This document shows, one piece after another, positions 44,302-54,107 of a stretch of DNA of 64,000 nt. Position numbers and translations under genes: made by a program. Under the pieces are notes generated by a model. That model made no database searches, was not told the origin of the DNA, and was given only the letters and a program-made list of their open reading frames with translations. Source of the stretch: Pseudoalteromonas sp. A25. GTDB taxonomy: Bacteria; Pseudomonadota; Gammaproteobacteria; Enterobacterales; Alteromonadaceae. The stretch lies in the NCBI RefSeq assembly GCF_009176705.1, contig NZ_AP021847.1, forward strand, positions 62,001 through 126,000. The letters run 5' to 3'. Every line of letters starts with the position of its first letter. Position 1 is the first letter of the stretch.

Positions 44302-45292
44302 AGCACATACACTATCTTTTATCTATGCTTCGCTTATGGCGTTGGCAATACTGCTCTACGCAATTTTAGATGGGTACGACTTAGGCGTTGGCATTTTACT
44401 GCCAACCAACAATGAGCCACATGCCGATACCATGATTGCTTCAATCGGTCCGTTTTGGGATGCTAACGAAACATGGCTAGTGTTAGCCGTTGGTTTGGCA
44501 CTCATTGCTTTTCCGCTTGCCCATAGCATGATTTTACAAGCACTTTATATACCAGTAACCGTCATGTTAATTGGCTTGATCATTCGTGGCGTTGCTTTTG
44601 ATTTTAGAGCCAAAGCTAAAATAAAACGCAAATCAATGTGGAATAAGCTATTTAAAATTGGCTCAATCATCAGCGCCTTTATGCAAGGCTATATGCTAGG
44701 GTTGTACGTTATGTCTTTTGAATCCAGTGCGTTGGCGGTAACATTTGCAATATTAAGCGGTGTAGGTGTAGTGGCTGCTTATGCACTTATCGGTGCAGCT
44801 TGGTTGATTTTAAAAACCCAAGGGCAATTACAACTGGATGCAATCAGTTGGTGCCATATGTCAACGCGCATGGCTTTTTTGGGCGTGGTTGCTGTATCAG
44901 CGGTGAACCCAGTTATTAACCATAGTGTTTATGAGAGGTGGTTTACCTCAGACATCTTTTTGTTGATTTTACCTATTCCGATTATTTGTCTGGCTCTATT
45001 TATTTTATTAGACCGCATTTTAGTGCAGTTAAAGTCACAACCCGACTTGGGGGCATGGTTACCTTTTTTGATTTCATGTGTCATTTTCATCTTATGCTTT
45101 TTTGGTATTCTTTACAGTTTTTACCCGTACGTTGTACCTGGCAAGCTCACCATTTTTGAGGCCCTAGCTGCGCCAGAGTCACTTAACTTTTTGCTATACG
45201 GTGTGATAGTAGTAGTGCCAACCATTCTTGCGTATACCGCATTTTCGTATCGCGTTTTTTGGGGAAAAGTGCAACCACTTTCATACTATTGA
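44294..45292 (+). CDS. cioB: Cytochrome bd-type quinol oxidase subunit II
   Basis: A 332-residue protein with eight expected helices. Two ATG codons lie six bases apart (44288 and 44294); the second is better spaced from GAGGA. The start overlaps the end of the cioA gene, so translation is probably coupled. AILDGYDLGVGILLP near residue 22, GPFWDANETWLVLAVG near 55-70 and the RGVAFDFRAK motif near 100 are signatures of the CydB/CioB family. No small CydX-like gene follows; a terminator does. Confidence 0.93.
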   Translation: MFEAHTLSFIYASLMALAILLYAILDGYDLGVGILLPTNNEPHADTMIASIGPFWDANETWLVLAVGLALIAFPLAHSMILQALYIPVTVMLIGLIIRGVAFDFRAKAKIKRKSMWNKLFKIGSIISAFMQGYMLGLYVMSFESSALAVTFAILSGVGVVAAYALIGAAWLILKTQGQLQLDAISWCHMSTRMAFLGVVAVSAVNPVINHSVYERWFTSDIFLLILPIPIICLALFILLDRILVQLKSQPDLGAWLPFLISCVIFILCFFGILYSFYPYVVPGKLTIFEALAAPESLNFLLYGVIVVVPTILAYTAFSYRVFWGKVQPLSYY

Positions 45293-45355
45293 CATTAAAC
45301 ATATGTAAAACAGCGTAAAAGTTCATTACACACTTGTAGGCATTTAAGCCACATC

Positions 45356-45387
45356 AAAAAGGTAGCATGTTGGATGCTGCCTTTTTT
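45356..45387 (+). terminator. Terminator of the gbsR-cioAB operon
   Basis: AAAAAGGTAGCAT pairs with ATGCTGCCTTTTT (one G-U) around a five-base loop and is followed by a T-run, about 65 bases after the cioB stop codon. Confidence 0.85.
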
Positions 45388-45758
45388 ATTTGCCTTTGTG
45401 CAGTGCTTTATCCATTCAACGTGACCAACTGCCTTATCGACGCTTTTGTAATTTCTAATACACTTCATTACTTAAAAACCAACGCCGATTTTAGAAAAAT
45501 TAGCGTCCATGCTAACCTTTCAATTACTCAGATAAAATCATCGACAAACATTGTTGCTATTTATTCATCTCCCTGTTTTTTATTTAATTTTTTGGGTTTC
45601 ATAAGTTGTTGACAATGAATATTTTCATTGCTAATTTTTTGCCGAAATCACTCACTACTGTGCAATAACTTCAGGGGATGAATAGTCTCTAGTTAAAGTT
45701 AAATTAACTCAATATGGATGCTGATGCCCAGTAACCATCAAAGCAAGGAAGAGAATTT
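45388..45758. other. Intergenic region before the BPL_N gene
   Basis: About 370 AT-rich bases. An 81-codon frame at 45367-45612 starts inside the terminator and has no ribosome binding site; it is probably not a gene. The promoter of the following gene must lie here. I see no strong inverted repeat. Confidence 0.4.
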
Positions 45759-46553
45759 GTGAACCCCATTACTGTCGCGATTTTCGATGTAAATGAAAAA
45801 GCTATACTTGCCGGTCCTCAGAATAAATCCGCGCGGGTTCTCTATGCTATTTTTAAAGCTCAACCGGATATCAAAACGCTCATAGTAACCAGCAAAATAA
45901 TCAGGCAGAACAAGCTTGAAGGTGTGGATGTTTTTGTTGTCCCTGGTGGCGGAAACGTGCTGGTTCAACAATGGATGCTTGGCATTCGTGGTCGTAAAAT
46001 TATCCGAGATTTTGTTCGTAAAGGAGGTGGATACTTTGGTATTTGCTCTGGAGCATTTCTTGCTACAAATGCCCGCTTTGGTTGGCTGGCGTTAGTAGAT
46101 GTAAAACTCCATGATATGAAGCACCAAAATCGCGGTGGCGGACTGATCAACGTAAAGTTAAACCCTGATACGGCAAACGCAATCCTTTCACCTAAATGGA
46201 TAAACAATCCCTTGCGTCCCATGCTTTATTGGCAAGGCCCGCTGATGCGCTTGTCAACAGCAAGTGAACTCACTCAGGCTAAGCGCAAACAAGGTTTTGG
46301 CATCATCAACGAGATCGCTTCTTTTGGTTGTGTGATAGAGCCAGAGGATGCAAAAGACGAAAAAATTCGCTTTCCAGAATATTTCAGCGATGAACACATG
46401 ACAGGCTACACTGCCTGTATTAGCACAACCTTTGGCAAAGGCCGCGTGTTTATATCCAGTCCACACTTAGAACACCCCGAGGATAACCAAAACATGATCC
46501 CTGAGATCATCCACTGGACTGCGCAAAAAGGCACGTCACTTGAGTGTAGTTAA
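45759..46553 (+). CDS. BPL_N domain protein (class I glutamine amidotransferase-like)
   Basis: A 264-residue protein starting at a GTG, with AAGGAAGAG five to thirteen bases upstream. The fold is that of class I glutamine amidotransferases: VAIFDVNEKAIL is the first strand, DVFVVPGGGNVLVQQW holds the PGGG oxyanion region, and YFGICSGAFLA near residues 93-103 has the nucleophile-elbow cysteine (G-I-C-S-G-A). The C-terminal GKGRVFISSPHLEHPEDN supplies the expected His and Glu. This is the BPL_N family, named after the N-terminal part of eukaryotic biotin-protein ligases. Its bacterial function is unknown. It is not in an operon. Confidence 0.82.
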   Translation: MNPITVAIFDVNEKAILAGPQNKSARVLYAIFKAQPDIKTLIVTSKIIRQNKLEGVDVFVVPGGGNVLVQQWMLGIRGRKIIRDFVRKGGGYFGICSGAFLATNARFGWLALVDVKLHDMKHQNRGGGLINVKLNPDTANAILSPKWINNPLRPMLYWQGPLMRLSTASELTQAKRKQGFGIINEIASFGCVIEPEDAKDEKIRFPEYFSDEHMTGYTACISTTFGKGRVFISSPHLEHPEDNQNMIPEIIHWTAQKGTSLECS

Positions 46554-46712
46554 TTTAAGGGCAAGTCATGTTGCCGTTATCACTGGAAGGTTGATTAAAA
46601 AGCAGAACAAGATATTCTTTCACCTTCTTGCTTTAAGGGCATTCATTCTGATGCAGGTCAAGTATCAGGCTTACATCGTTAAGCTGAAGATAGTTACACA
46701 ATTAAACTTCAA

Positions 46713-46756
46713 CAGGTCATAGTAAACTGACCTAAAACACTGTTTACCATGACCTG
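46713..46756. repeat. Long inverted repeat CAGGTCAT-n-GTAAAC
   Basis: Fifteen-base arms at 46713-46727 and 46742-46756 pair with a single mismatch around a 14-base loop. It lies 160 bases after the BPL_N gene and 26 bases before a MITE-like element. It may terminate the BPL_N transcript, but no T-run follows. Confidence 0.5.
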
Positions 46757-46781
46757 CTATCAACTTAACACCAATTAATCT

Positions 46782-46875
46782 GAACTCGAGATAAGCAACA
46801 TGCTACAGCACTGTATGATTTGGTCTGGTAATGGACTGATATAACAAACTTTTTCATATCCATTATCCCGAGTTC
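46782..46875. mobile_element. MITE-like element, short copy
   Basis: A 94-base non-coding element with ends GAACTCGAGATAA and TTATCCCGAGTTC. It shares its ends, the ACAACATG-like and CAGCACTGTATGATTT internal parts, and the AATGGACTGATATAAC/ATATCCATT hairpin with the element at 5511-5689, but lacks that copy's internal insert. It is in the convergent gap between the BPL_N and transglycosylase genes. Confidence 0.65.
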
Positions 46876-46892
46876 AAGTTAACTATACTGAC

Positions 46893-47909
46893 CTAGATTT
46901 TAGGATAACCAATTCTATCCGATAGGTAGCCAACACTGGTGGCAAAATAATAAGAGCGGTTCCAATGCATCAACGCTTTATAGTTATCATATGCCAAATA
47001 CATACGACCGTTAATATCATCTGGCATAACAAGCGCTGCGGTAATATTGACTCTAGGTAGATCGCTGCCATCTGCTCTGCGCAGCCCCAGTGCTTGCCAC
47101 GCATCTAGCGAACGCTCAGAATCTTTCCAATATTCTAACCACTGCTTACGGGTTTTAGTACCGCGTTTGAGCACATATTTGTGGTCAAAACCATCGGGTA
47201 ATTTAACTTGCCGTCCCCAAGTTAAATTATCATCCCAACCTGCCTGTTTAAGATAATTTGCAATTGATGCAAAAGCATCCACTTGCGTAGTCCAAATATC
47301 TTTACGACCATCTTTGTCATAATCTACGGCATAGGAGTTAAACGATGTCGGCATAAATTGCGTTTGCCCCATAGCACCGGCCCAAGATCCTTTAAAATCT
47401 TCAAGAGAAATATGCCCGTCTTTTAAGATATCTAAAGCAGCCCACAATTGTCGCTTATACATTGCTTCACGACGGCCATCAAACGCCAAAGTTACAAGAG
47501 CGCTAATTACTGGGTAGCCACCTTGTATACGGCCAAAGTTACTTTCTAATCCCCACAACGCCACAATAAAGCGAGCTTGCACGCCATATTCTTCCGCTAT
47601 TTTCTCTAAAATTGTTTTATGTTCTTTGTAGAGCTTACGCGCTTGGTTAATTTTCCATTGAGGTACGCGTTTGGGTAAGTAGGTCTCTAATGTCTCAACT
47701 ACTTCTGGCTGATTTTTGTCATTCGTAATAACTTTTTTCTTAAACTTGGTAGTCGAAAATGCTTTTTCAATTAAAGCTTGATCATACCCTTTTGCCTGTG
47801 CTTCAACTTTCAAATCAGCCACATACTTGTCAAACTTTTCTTGTGTGTTCGCCCAAATAGAGGTGGAAAAACACAATGCACTTACGAGCAAGGTCAACTT
47901 TTTAATCAC
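46893..47909 (-). CDS. MltB-like lytic murein transglycosylase
   Basis: A GTG start at 47909 is preferred because GGAG lies eight bases before it; an in-frame ATG at 47921 is the alternative. The resulting 338-residue enzyme has a signal peptide (IKKLTLLVSALCFSTSIWA, no lipobox cysteine at the cleavage site). The transglycosylase domain includes the catalytic Glu (about residue 122) in ALWGLESNFGRIQGGYP and SWAGAMGQTQFMPTSFNSYAVD near 180. It cleaves the glycan strands of peptidoglycan and makes anhydro-muropeptides. The start overlaps the ycgL stop by a few bases, so the two are probably translated together. Confidence 0.9.
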   Translation of the reverse strand: MIKKLTLLVSALCFSTSIWANTQEKFDKYVADLKVEAQAKGYDQALIEKAFSTTKFKKKVITNDKNQPEVVETLETYLPKRVPQWKINQARKLYKEHKTILEKIAEEYGVQARFIVALWGLESNFGRIQGGYPVISALVTLAFDGRREAMYKRQLWAALDILKDGHISLEDFKGSWAGAMGQTQFMPTSFNSYAVDYDKDGRKDIWTTQVDAFASIANYLKQAGWDDNLTWGRQVKLPDGFDHKYVLKRGTKTRKQWLEYWKDSERSLDAWQALGLRRADGSDLPRVNITAALVMPDDINGRMYLAYDNYKALMHWNRSYYFATSVGYLSDRIGYPKI

Positions 47910-48183
47910 TGGACACTCCATTTTGTTTTTTAAATTGATCTAGAAGATTTTCTTCTGGAGGAGGAAGCTGTAAATAAAACCCATCGCTGCTTAATTTTTC
48001 CTTAACTTGTGCAATATCAGCCGTTCCTAGCCTTTTTCGTTTTGATAAGTCAAACATCATAACGTACTGTGGACGGCCGAACATTGCCATTAAAGGCTCG
48101 GGTATTTTTGAGAAATCATCTCTTTTTTCAATATAAAGGTAGGTATCCGCTTTTTTTAAGCTTTTATATACAGCAGTGAGCAT
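47902..48183 (-). CDS. ycgL: YcgL domain protein
   Basis: A 93-residue protein with the YcgL fold. MLTAVYKSLKKADTYLYIEK is the first strand pair, PEPLMAMFGRPQYVMMFDLS contains the family's central motif, and GFYLQLPPPEENLLD is the conserved C-terminal part. YcgL proteins are small, cytoplasmic, gammaproteobacterial and of unknown function. In many relatives the gene stands next to minC and rnd, as it does here, so it is probably part of the ancestral minCDE-rnd neighbourhood. Confidence 0.92.
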   Translation of the reverse strand: MLTAVYKSLKKADTYLYIEKRDDFSKIPEPLMAMFGRPQYVMMFDLSKRKRLGTADIAQVKEKLSSDGFYLQLPPPEENLLDQFKKQNGVSSD

Positions 48184-48385
48184 TATAACCCTATAAATTC
48201 TTGCTTATGTCTAATCGGCACTATACCATGACACTCATTGTATTTGGAAAGTTTTGCGACTTACAAACGTTTAAAATACGGGGCCAAAACAACAATTACG
48301 CCCATGCTTGCCTGAGTCTTCATTTTAATAAAAATACAGCTTTGGGTTTGCTTAAGTATTAAGTCTGCATTTTATTAGAGCGCTT

Positions 48386-49096
48386 ATGTCAGAACAAACA
48401 TTTGAGTTAAAAGGAAACCTTTTTACCTTGTCTGTGTTGCACTTGTTCTCAGTTGACATCAACCAACTTAGAAAAGAGCTAGACGAGAAGATTTCTCAAG
48501 CACCCAAGTTTTTTATCGGTGCCCCTATCGTTATCAACTTAGCAAAACTTCAAGACACCGAAGTGGATTTTGCAAACCTAAAACAAACTCTTCTTGATTT
48601 GCAATTAAACCCAGTGGGTATCTGTAATGGCTCTGAACTACAAAACGAAGCCGCAAAAGCAGTTAAATTATCGGTCTTGAACTACAGCAAAGACACTACA
48701 AAACCTGTTCAACCTAAAAAGAATGATGCAGAAGTTGTTGAGGTGGAGAAAGAAGTATATTTGCCGCCACAGATTGTTCAGGGCACAGTCAGATCGGGTC
48801 AACAAATCTATGCTAAAAATCGAGACCTAGTGGTATTAGGCGCGGTTAGCCACGGTGCAGAAGTCATAGCCGATGGTAATGTTCATATATATGGTACGTT
48901 AAGAGGCCGCGCGATCGCCGGGGCCCAAGGATACGAAGACGCGGCAATTTATTGTCAACGTCTTGAAGCCGAATTGGTTTCTGTTAACGGTAGCTACTGG
49001 ATCAGTGACTCTTTACAAGGGGAACTGTGGGGTAAAGCTGCACAAGTAAAACAAAAAAATGATTCTTTAGAAATAACAGCTTTGGTCAAAGGATAA
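48386..49096 (+). CDS. minC: Septum site-determining protein MinC
   Basis: A 236-residue FtsZ-assembly inhibitor. The N-terminal domain (about 1-110) has MSEQTFELKGNLFTLSVLHL. The C-terminal beta-helix domain (about 130-232) shows GTVRSGQQIYAKNRDLVVLG, GAEVIADGNVHIYGTLRGRA and CQRLEAELVSVNGSYW, the part that binds MinD. It blocks Z-ring formation near the cell poles. Only five bases separate it from minD, so the three genes form one operon. Confidence 0.97.
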   Translation: MSEQTFELKGNLFTLSVLHLFSVDINQLRKELDEKISQAPKFFIGAPIVINLAKLQDTEVDFANLKQTLLDLQLNPVGICNGSELQNEAAKAVKLSVLNYSKDTTKPVQPKKNDAEVVEVEKEVYLPPQIVQGTVRSGQQIYAKNRDLVVLGAVSHGAEVIADGNVHIYGTLRGRAIAGAQGYEDAAIYCQRLEAELVSVNGSYWISDSLQGELWGKAAQVKQKNDSLEITALVKG

Positions 49097-49101
49097 ATCA
49101 C

Positions 49102-49911
49102 ATGGCAAAAATTATTGTCGTAACTTCAGGTAAAGGCGGTGTAGGCAAAACTACGTCTAGCGCAGCTATTGGTACAGGCCTTGCACTTAAAGGCTATAAA
49201 ACAGCCATCATCGATTTTGATATTGGCCTTCGTAATTTAGATTTAATCATGGGCTGTGAGCGTCGTGTGGTCTATGATTTTGTCAACGTAATAAATGGTG
49301 AGGCAAATCTTAACCAAGCGCTTATCAAAGACAAGCGTGTGGACAAGCTATTTATTTTACCGGCCTCACAAACACGTGATAAAGACGCACTCACGCGAGA
49401 AGGTGTAGAGCGCGTTCTTAACGAAATGAGAGATAGCTTTGACTTTATTATTTGCGACTCACCTGCAGGTATTGAAGCCGGTGCGATGATGGCTCTGTAC
49501 TTTGCAGATGAAGCAATCGTCACAACTAACCCTGAAGTATCTTCTGTTCGAGATTCTGATAGGATCTTAGGCATATTACAAAGTAAATCACAACGCGCCG
49601 AAAAAGGTCTAGAACCAGTCAAAGAACACCTATTACTAACCCGATATAACCCAAGTCGTGTTGAAGCGGGCGAAATGCTATCAGTTGAAGATGTTCAGGA
49701 TATTTTGGCCATCGACTTACTTGGTGTTATCCCAGAGTCTACTGCTGTACTGAATGCATCAAATTCAGGTCAACCTGTTGTGCTTGATAGTGAGTCAGAT
49801 GCAGGCCAAGCATACAACGATGCTATTAACCGCCTGTTAGGTGAAGTTGTTGATTTCCGTTTTCTTAATGTAGAGAAAAAGGGCATTCTAAAACGGATTT
49901 TTGGAGGTTAA
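49102..49911 (+). CDS. minD: Septum site-determining ATPase MinD
   Basis: A 269-residue ParA-like ATPase. The deviant Walker A motif GKGGVGKTT is at residues 10-18, [13 protein letters not shown] carries switch I, and [11 protein letters not shown] is the Walker B/switch II region. The C-terminal [16 protein letters not shown] is the amphipathic helix that attaches MinD to the membrane. It recruits MinC and is displaced by MinE, producing pole-to-pole oscillation. The stop codon is one base before the minE start. Confidence 0.98.
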   Translation: MAKIIVVTSGKGGVGKTTSSAAIGTGLALKGYKTAIIDFDIGLRNLDLIMGCERRVVYDFVNVINGEANLNQALIKDKRVDKLFILPASQTRDKDALTREGVERVLNEMRDSFDFIICDSPAGIEAGAMMALYFADEAIVTTNPEVSSVRDSDRILGILQSKSQRAEKGLEPVKEHLLLTRYNPSRVEAGEMLSVEDVQDILAIDLLGVIPESTAVLNASNSGQPVVLDSESDAGQAYNDAINRLLGEVVDFRFLNVEKKGILKRIFGG

Positions 49912-49912
49912 C

Positions 49913-50182
49913 GTGTCATTACTAGACTATTTCCGCTCAGAGAAAAAAAGTAGCGCCTCGCTTGCCAAAGAGCGCTTGCAGATCATTGTTGCGCATGAAC
50001 GTTCAAAACGTGGTACGCCCGATTATTTGCCGCAACTAAAACAGGATATTTTGGATGTGATCCGTAAATATGTGAAAGTTGACTCGGATGCCGTAAACGT
50101 ACAGTTTGAGCAAAATGAAGATGATTTAGCGGTATTGGAGTTAAATGTCACCTTACCTGACGACGACAAAGAGTCTAAATAA
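49913..50182 (+). CDS. minE: Cell division topological specificity factor MinE
   Basis: The GTG at 49913 with GGAGG six bases upstream is the start (the four codons in front of it overlap minD). The 89-residue protein begins [22 protein letters not shown], the MinD-binding and membrane-targeting part, and continues with the dimerisation domain ([13 protein letters not shown]). It stimulates MinD ATPase and sets the division site. A large hairpin follows. Confidence 0.97.
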   Translation: MSLLDYFRSEKKSSASLAKERLQIIVAHERSKRGTPDYLPQLKQDILDVIRKYVKVDSDAVNVQFEQNEDDLAVLELNVTLPDDDKESK

Positions 50183-50200
50183 CTAGATGACATACAGTAA

Positions 50201-50250
50201 ATCTACCTGCTAACAACGCTAACTTAGTGCCAGCAGGTAGATACTTTATA
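50201..50250 (+). terminator. Hairpin after minE
   Basis: ATCTACCTGCT at 50201-50211 pairs perfectly with AGCAGGTAGAT at 50232-50242 around a 20-base loop and is followed by ACTTTATACTT. It lies 18 bases after the minE stop and probably ends the min operon. Confidence 0.65.
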
Positions 50251-50287
50251 CTTAAAGCAAAAAATCACACTCACTACAAATAATCAG

Positions 50288-51418
50288 CTACACATCCCAC
50301 TCTGCAAGCACTTCTTTGACCAATTCGTAACGCCAAGGCTGCAGTAAATCTGGTTTCAGTAAACTTGCACGTTCATCTGCGGTTTTTTTCCAGCTCCAAC
50401 TGATCAGCTGGTTAATTTGTTTTTTAGATGCGAGCACATCAGCTGGAATATCATTGTCTTGTGCAATTTGCTTAATTTGTAAAGTCAGTTGTTTTGCCGC
50501 TTTTTTATAGTCGGGGTAATCAATTAATCTCAGCAGTTTCTTAGGGCATTGTCCTTCAACAATGGCTTTACCCTTTTCTATACAGGCCAAAATCTCTTTA
50601 CCTGAACGGTTAACTTCCATCGCTTCGATGCCTGGTACATTTCGCAAACCGTTTAATGAGGTAGGTCTACGTTTGGCAACCTCGACCATGTTATGTTCTT
50701 TTAAAATAAAGCTGAGCGCTAAGTTCTTTCGATGTGCTTTAGCGCGTCGCCATGCAGCCAGCTCTTTTAATACTGCTAGGTCTCTTGGTTTTAGCTGCCA
50801 CGCGTTTTTCACATCTAAATAAACTTGTTCGTCTGGCACAATAAAAGCGCGTTTAGACGCGATGAGCTCACTTTCACTGATAACGATATCTACTAACTCG
50901 CGTTCGTTAATTAATTTAAAAATGTGCTCAAAACACGGCATTAAATAAAAAACATCAGAAGCCGCGTAATCTAACTGACTTTGCGTAAGTGGTCGTTGTA
51001 ACCAATTAGTTCTAGATTCACTTTTGTCTATTTCAACACCTAATATGGTTTTAACCATATTTGCGAAACCAACACAGTTACCTTCGCCTAGCACTTGTAA
51101 TGCAAACTGAGTATCGAACATTGGGCTGGGCACAAAGCCCGCAAACTTTTGGAAGACTTCAATATCTTCTGATGGAGAGTGCAATACCTTAAGAATCTGG
51201 GGGTTTTTAAAAACATCCCATAGTGGCTCAAAGTCCAATTCCAAAAGCGGATCTATCAAAGCAAGTTGCTCTGCTGCAAATACTTGGATCAAGGCAACTT
51301 CAGGGTATAGAGTACGACGACGCATGAACTCGGTGTCTAGTGCTACCACCTGGACATCTGATATTTTTACAACAAACTCGTTTAGCTCTTTTTGGGATTG
51401 AATAACTTGGTACTGCAC
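50288..51418 (-). CDS. rnd: Ribonuclease D
   Basis: A 376-residue 3'-5' exoribonuclease that trims tRNA and other stable RNA precursors. The DEDDy motifs are visible: Exo I ALDTEFMRRRTLYP near residues 26-39 (Asp, Glu), Exo II HSPSEDIEVF near 79-88, and Exo III DYAASDVFYL near 149-158. An HRDC domain follows (about 205-285, LAAWRRAKAHRKNLALSFIL), then a second helical domain. The length is normal. A strong terminator of fadD lies just upstream of its start, so it has its own promoter in the gap or depends on read-through. Confidence 0.96.
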   Translation of the reverse strand: MQYQVIQSQKELNEFVVKISDVQVVALDTEFMRRRTLYPEVALIQVFAAEQLALIDPLLELDFEPLWDVFKNPQILKVLHSPSEDIEVFQKFAGFVPSPMFDTQFALQVLGEGNCVGFANMVKTILGVEIDKSESRTNWLQRPLTQSQLDYAASDVFYLMPCFEHIFKLINERELVDIVISESELIASKRAFIVPDEQVYLDVKNAWQLKPRDLAVLKELAAWRRAKAHRKNLALSFILKEHNMVEVAKRRPTSLNGLRNVPGIEAMEVNRSGKEILACIEKGKAIVEGQCPKKLLRLIDYPDYKKAAKQLTLQIKQIAQDNDIPADVLASKKQINQLISWSWKKTADERASLLKPDLLQPWRYELVKEVLAEWDV

Positions 51419-51451
51419 TGCGTCTCCTAGACATATTTTTGCAAAAAAAAA

Positions 51452-51467
51452 GCCGGCTAATGCCGGC
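51452..51467 (-). terminator. Terminator of fadD
   Basis: On the minus strand GCCGGC-ATTA-GCCGGC is followed by nine T, seven bases beyond the fadD stop codon. It separates fadD from rnd. Confidence 0.88.
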
Positions 51468-51473
51468 GTTTTT

Positions 51474-53126
51474 CTATTCTTTTAAGGCCCTACGTAAGAT
51501 TTTTCCTACGTTCGTTTTGGGCAGTTCATCTTTGAACTCCACCAACTTAGGTACCTTATAATTAGTCAAATTATCGCGACAATGCTTGATTATATCCTTT
51601 TCTGTTAAAGAAGGGTCTTTTTTAACAACAAATACTTTTACTTGTTCGCCACTTACGTCGTGAGGTACACCAACGGCAGCAACTTCAAGCACGCCCTCGT
51701 GCATTGCAACCACCTCCTCTACTTCGTTAGGAAAAACATTAAAGCCAGATACAATAATCATGTCTTTTTTACGATCAACGATATAAAAGAACCCTTCATC
51801 ATCGTAGGTTGCAATATCGCCTGTAGCAAACCAACCGTCTTTTAAGCATTCAGCCGTCGCATCTGGACGATTGTAGTAGCCAGCCATTACTTGCGGACCT
51901 TTAACACATAACTCGCCTGCTTCCCCTTTGCCTGCCTCTTCGCCGTTTTCTAAAATAATTTTTAGTTCTGTGCTTGGTGCAGGTAAACCAATTGACCCAT
52001 TGTAGCCATCTAGATCGTAGGGGCAAATAGTAACAAGCGGCGCGCATTCTGTTAGTCCATAACCTTCCATGAGCTTACTTTTAGTCACTTTTTGCCAACG
52101 CTCAGCAACCGGACGTTGCACAGCCATACCACCGCCTAACGACATTTTTAGATTTGAGAAATCTAGTTCATCGAAGCCAGGGGTATTTAGTAAGCCGTTA
52201 AACAACGTATTGACACCTGTAATAGCTGTAAATGGGTATTTAGCCAGCTCTTTAACAAATGCGGGCATATCCCTTGGGTTGGTGATCAAAATATTTTGCC
52301 CGCCATACTTCATAAAAGTTAAGCAGTTAGCGGTTAGTGCGAAGATGTGATAGAGCGGTAACGCCGTTACAACCACCTCTTTGCCACTGTCTAACACTTT
52401 ATCCAAACAGCCAGACACTTGCTCTAAATTACCAACCATATTGCCATGAGTCAGCATAGCACCTTTTGATACACCCGTTGTGCCACCGGTGTATTGCAAG
52501 AACGCTAAATCACTTAGATTTATATCGGGTACTTTATAACCATTTGGATTGGCACCTACCACCTCTTTAAAAGATATTGGATTGGGTAGTGAAAATGACG
52601 GCACCATTTTTTTGATGTGTTTAACAACAAAATTAACGAGGTGCTTTTTAACACCACCCATCATATCACCAAGCTCGGTTAGTACGATGTGTTTAACCTG
52701 AGTTTTCGGTAACGCTTTTTGTAGTGTTTGTGCAAAATTAGCAAGGATGAAAATTGCTTTGGTTTCAGAGTCATTAAGCTGATGCTCAAGTTCTCTTACC
52801 GTATAAAGCGGGTTTACATTAACCACTGTACAACCCGCTCTTAAAACCCCTAATATTGCTAATGGCGTTTGCAATAAATTAGGCATCATCACCGCTACTT
52901 TGTCACCCTTACCAAGCTTCAACGTATTTTGCAGATAGCTTGCGATGGCTTTTGTTTTTTCATCAACTTGTTTATAAGTTAACGTCTTTCCCATATTGGT
53001 ATAAGCAGGAAGCGACGCATATTCAGTAAAACTTTTGTCAAACAATTCAAGCAACGAGTTGTAATGTTCTGGATCAATCGTTTCAGGCATCCCCTCTGGG
53101 TAGCGCTTTAGCCAGATTTTTTCCAC
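51474..53126 (-). CDS. fadD: Long-chain fatty acid-CoA ligase
   Basis: A 550-residue adenylate-forming enzyme that activates long-chain fatty acids with ATP and CoA at the inner membrane for beta-oxidation or signalling. Signature motifs are the phosphate-binding loop [16 protein letters not shown] near residues 210-225, [10 protein letters not shown] near 350-360, [15 protein letters not shown] near 425-440 and the C-terminal GKILRRAL with the catalytic Lys region. The N-terminal [14 protein letters not shown] is typical of FadD. The FadR regulation known in related bacteria cannot be confirmed from the 120-base upstream region. Confidence 0.95.
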   Translation of the reverse strand: MEKIWLKRYPEGMPETIDPEHYNSLLELFDKSFTEYASLPAYTNMGKTLTYKQVDEKTKAIASYLQNTLKLGKGDKVAVMMPNLLQTPLAILGVLRAGCTVVNVNPLYTVRELEHQLNDSETKAIFILANFAQTLQKALPKTQVKHIVLTELGDMMGGVKKHLVNFVVKHIKKMVPSFSLPNPISFKEVVGANPNGYKVPDINLSDLAFLQYTGGTTGVSKGAMLTHGNMVGNLEQVSGCLDKVLDSGKEVVVTALPLYHIFALTANCLTFMKYGGQNILITNPRDMPAFVKELAKYPFTAITGVNTLFNGLLNTPGFDELDFSNLKMSLGGGMAVQRPVAERWQKVTKSKLMEGYGLTECAPLVTICPYDLDGYNGSIGLPAPSTELKIILENGEEAGKGEAGELCVKGPQVMAGYYNRPDATAECLKDGWFATGDIATYDDEGFFYIVDRKKDMIIVSGFNVFPNEVEEVVAMHEGVLEVAAVGVPHDVSGEQVKVFVVKKDPSLTEKDIIKHCRDNLTNYKVPKLVEFKDELPKTNVGKILRRALKE

Positions 53127-53246
53127 TCTTAGCTCCTGTGTTTTAGTTATTTTTTTGATACTTAACCTTAATCGATATAAGGCGCTTTAACAATTGAGCA
53201 AATACTCTAATCCGAGGATATTCCCATATTTAATGAAAATATACAA

Positions 53247-54107
53247 TTAGGTTAAGGTATTTCTATTCATATGCTGTTCAACTAACATAATACACTGCTG
53301 TGGGCTATCCATATGGCAATGATGTCCCCCTGGTATTTCTTTTACTTCTAATACATTGAAATTACTTTTAAATATACTGCAATTTTGCTTCACGAAATCA
53401 TACCCCGCATCGCCGATTATCAATAAACTGGGCACGGTTATATCTTTTAAAGCCGCCAAGGCTTGGGCTTTGGCAAATCGAAACCCTGACTGAGTTTTAA
53501 GCCGCGGATCGGTGGTTAAGTAATAACCGCCTTCTACTTTTTGAGTATTTCTACTCATTAAAAGCGCGGCATCTTTTTTAGTTATATCTCCAGCAAGACT
53601 TCGTGCGGTGATCAGAGCATCAAAACTCGAGTAAAGCCGCTTTTTAAACTTGCCCGTGACATTTCTTTGCTCAAAAGAATCTAACATTTGCTGCTTTATG
53701 CCATCAGGTTCCGTACAAACTAAGCCTATCCCTTCTATCATCACTAAGCTTTTGATGCGCTCTGGATATAATGCACTGAACAAGCCACAAACCATTGCAC
53801 CTAGTGAATGTCCAATTAGATGACATTGAGTCACCTGCAACACATCAATTACTTTGAGCAAGTCGTACACATAGTCCACAAAATAATAATGCGCATCGCT
53901 AGAACGCCATTGCGACTGACCATGACCTTTAAGGTCAATCGCAATATAGGTGTATTTTGCATCAATTTTACAGAGCATAGGTTGAAAACTATTACTGTTA
54001 TCAAGCCAGCCATGAACGCAAATCACAACCTCTGGTCCTTCACCAAATATTTGAGCTGCTATTCCTAGTTGTTTTAGTCTATCTATCGCGTTTTTTACTC
54101 TAGTCAC
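53247..54107 (-). CDS. Alpha/beta hydrolase
   Basis: A protein of about 286 residues if the GTG at 54107 is the start (GAG upstream); a TTG nine codons earlier is the other option. VVICVHGWLDNSNSF is the oxyanion-loop region. Ser101 in LIGHSLGAMV is the nucleophile. A later Asp (SLLIIGDAGYD) and the His of PGGHHCHMDSP complete the catalytic triad. The cap region between residues 130 and 200 is helical. Such enzymes hydrolyse esters or other small substrates; the target is unknown. It is encoded beside fadD, which would suit a lipid-related role but is weak evidence. Confidence 0.85.
   Translation of the reverse strand: MTRVKNAIDRLKQLGIAAQIFGEGPEVVICVHGWLDNSNSFQPMLCKIDAKYTYIAIDLKGHGQSQWRSSDAHYYFVDYVYDLLKVIDVLQVTQCHLIGHSLGAMVCGLFSALYPERIKSLVMIEGIGLVCTEPDGIKQQMLDSFEQRNVTGKFKKRLYSSFDALITARSLAGDITKKDAALLMSRNTQKVEGGYYLTTDPRLKTQSGFRFAKAQALAALKDITVPSLLIIGDAGYDFVKQNCSIFKSNFNVLEVKEIPGGHHCHMDSPQQCIMLVEQHMNRNTLT

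Noticed and set aside
45367..45612. 81-codon frame after the cytochrome bd operon
   Set aside because: It begins inside the operon terminator and has no ribosome binding site.
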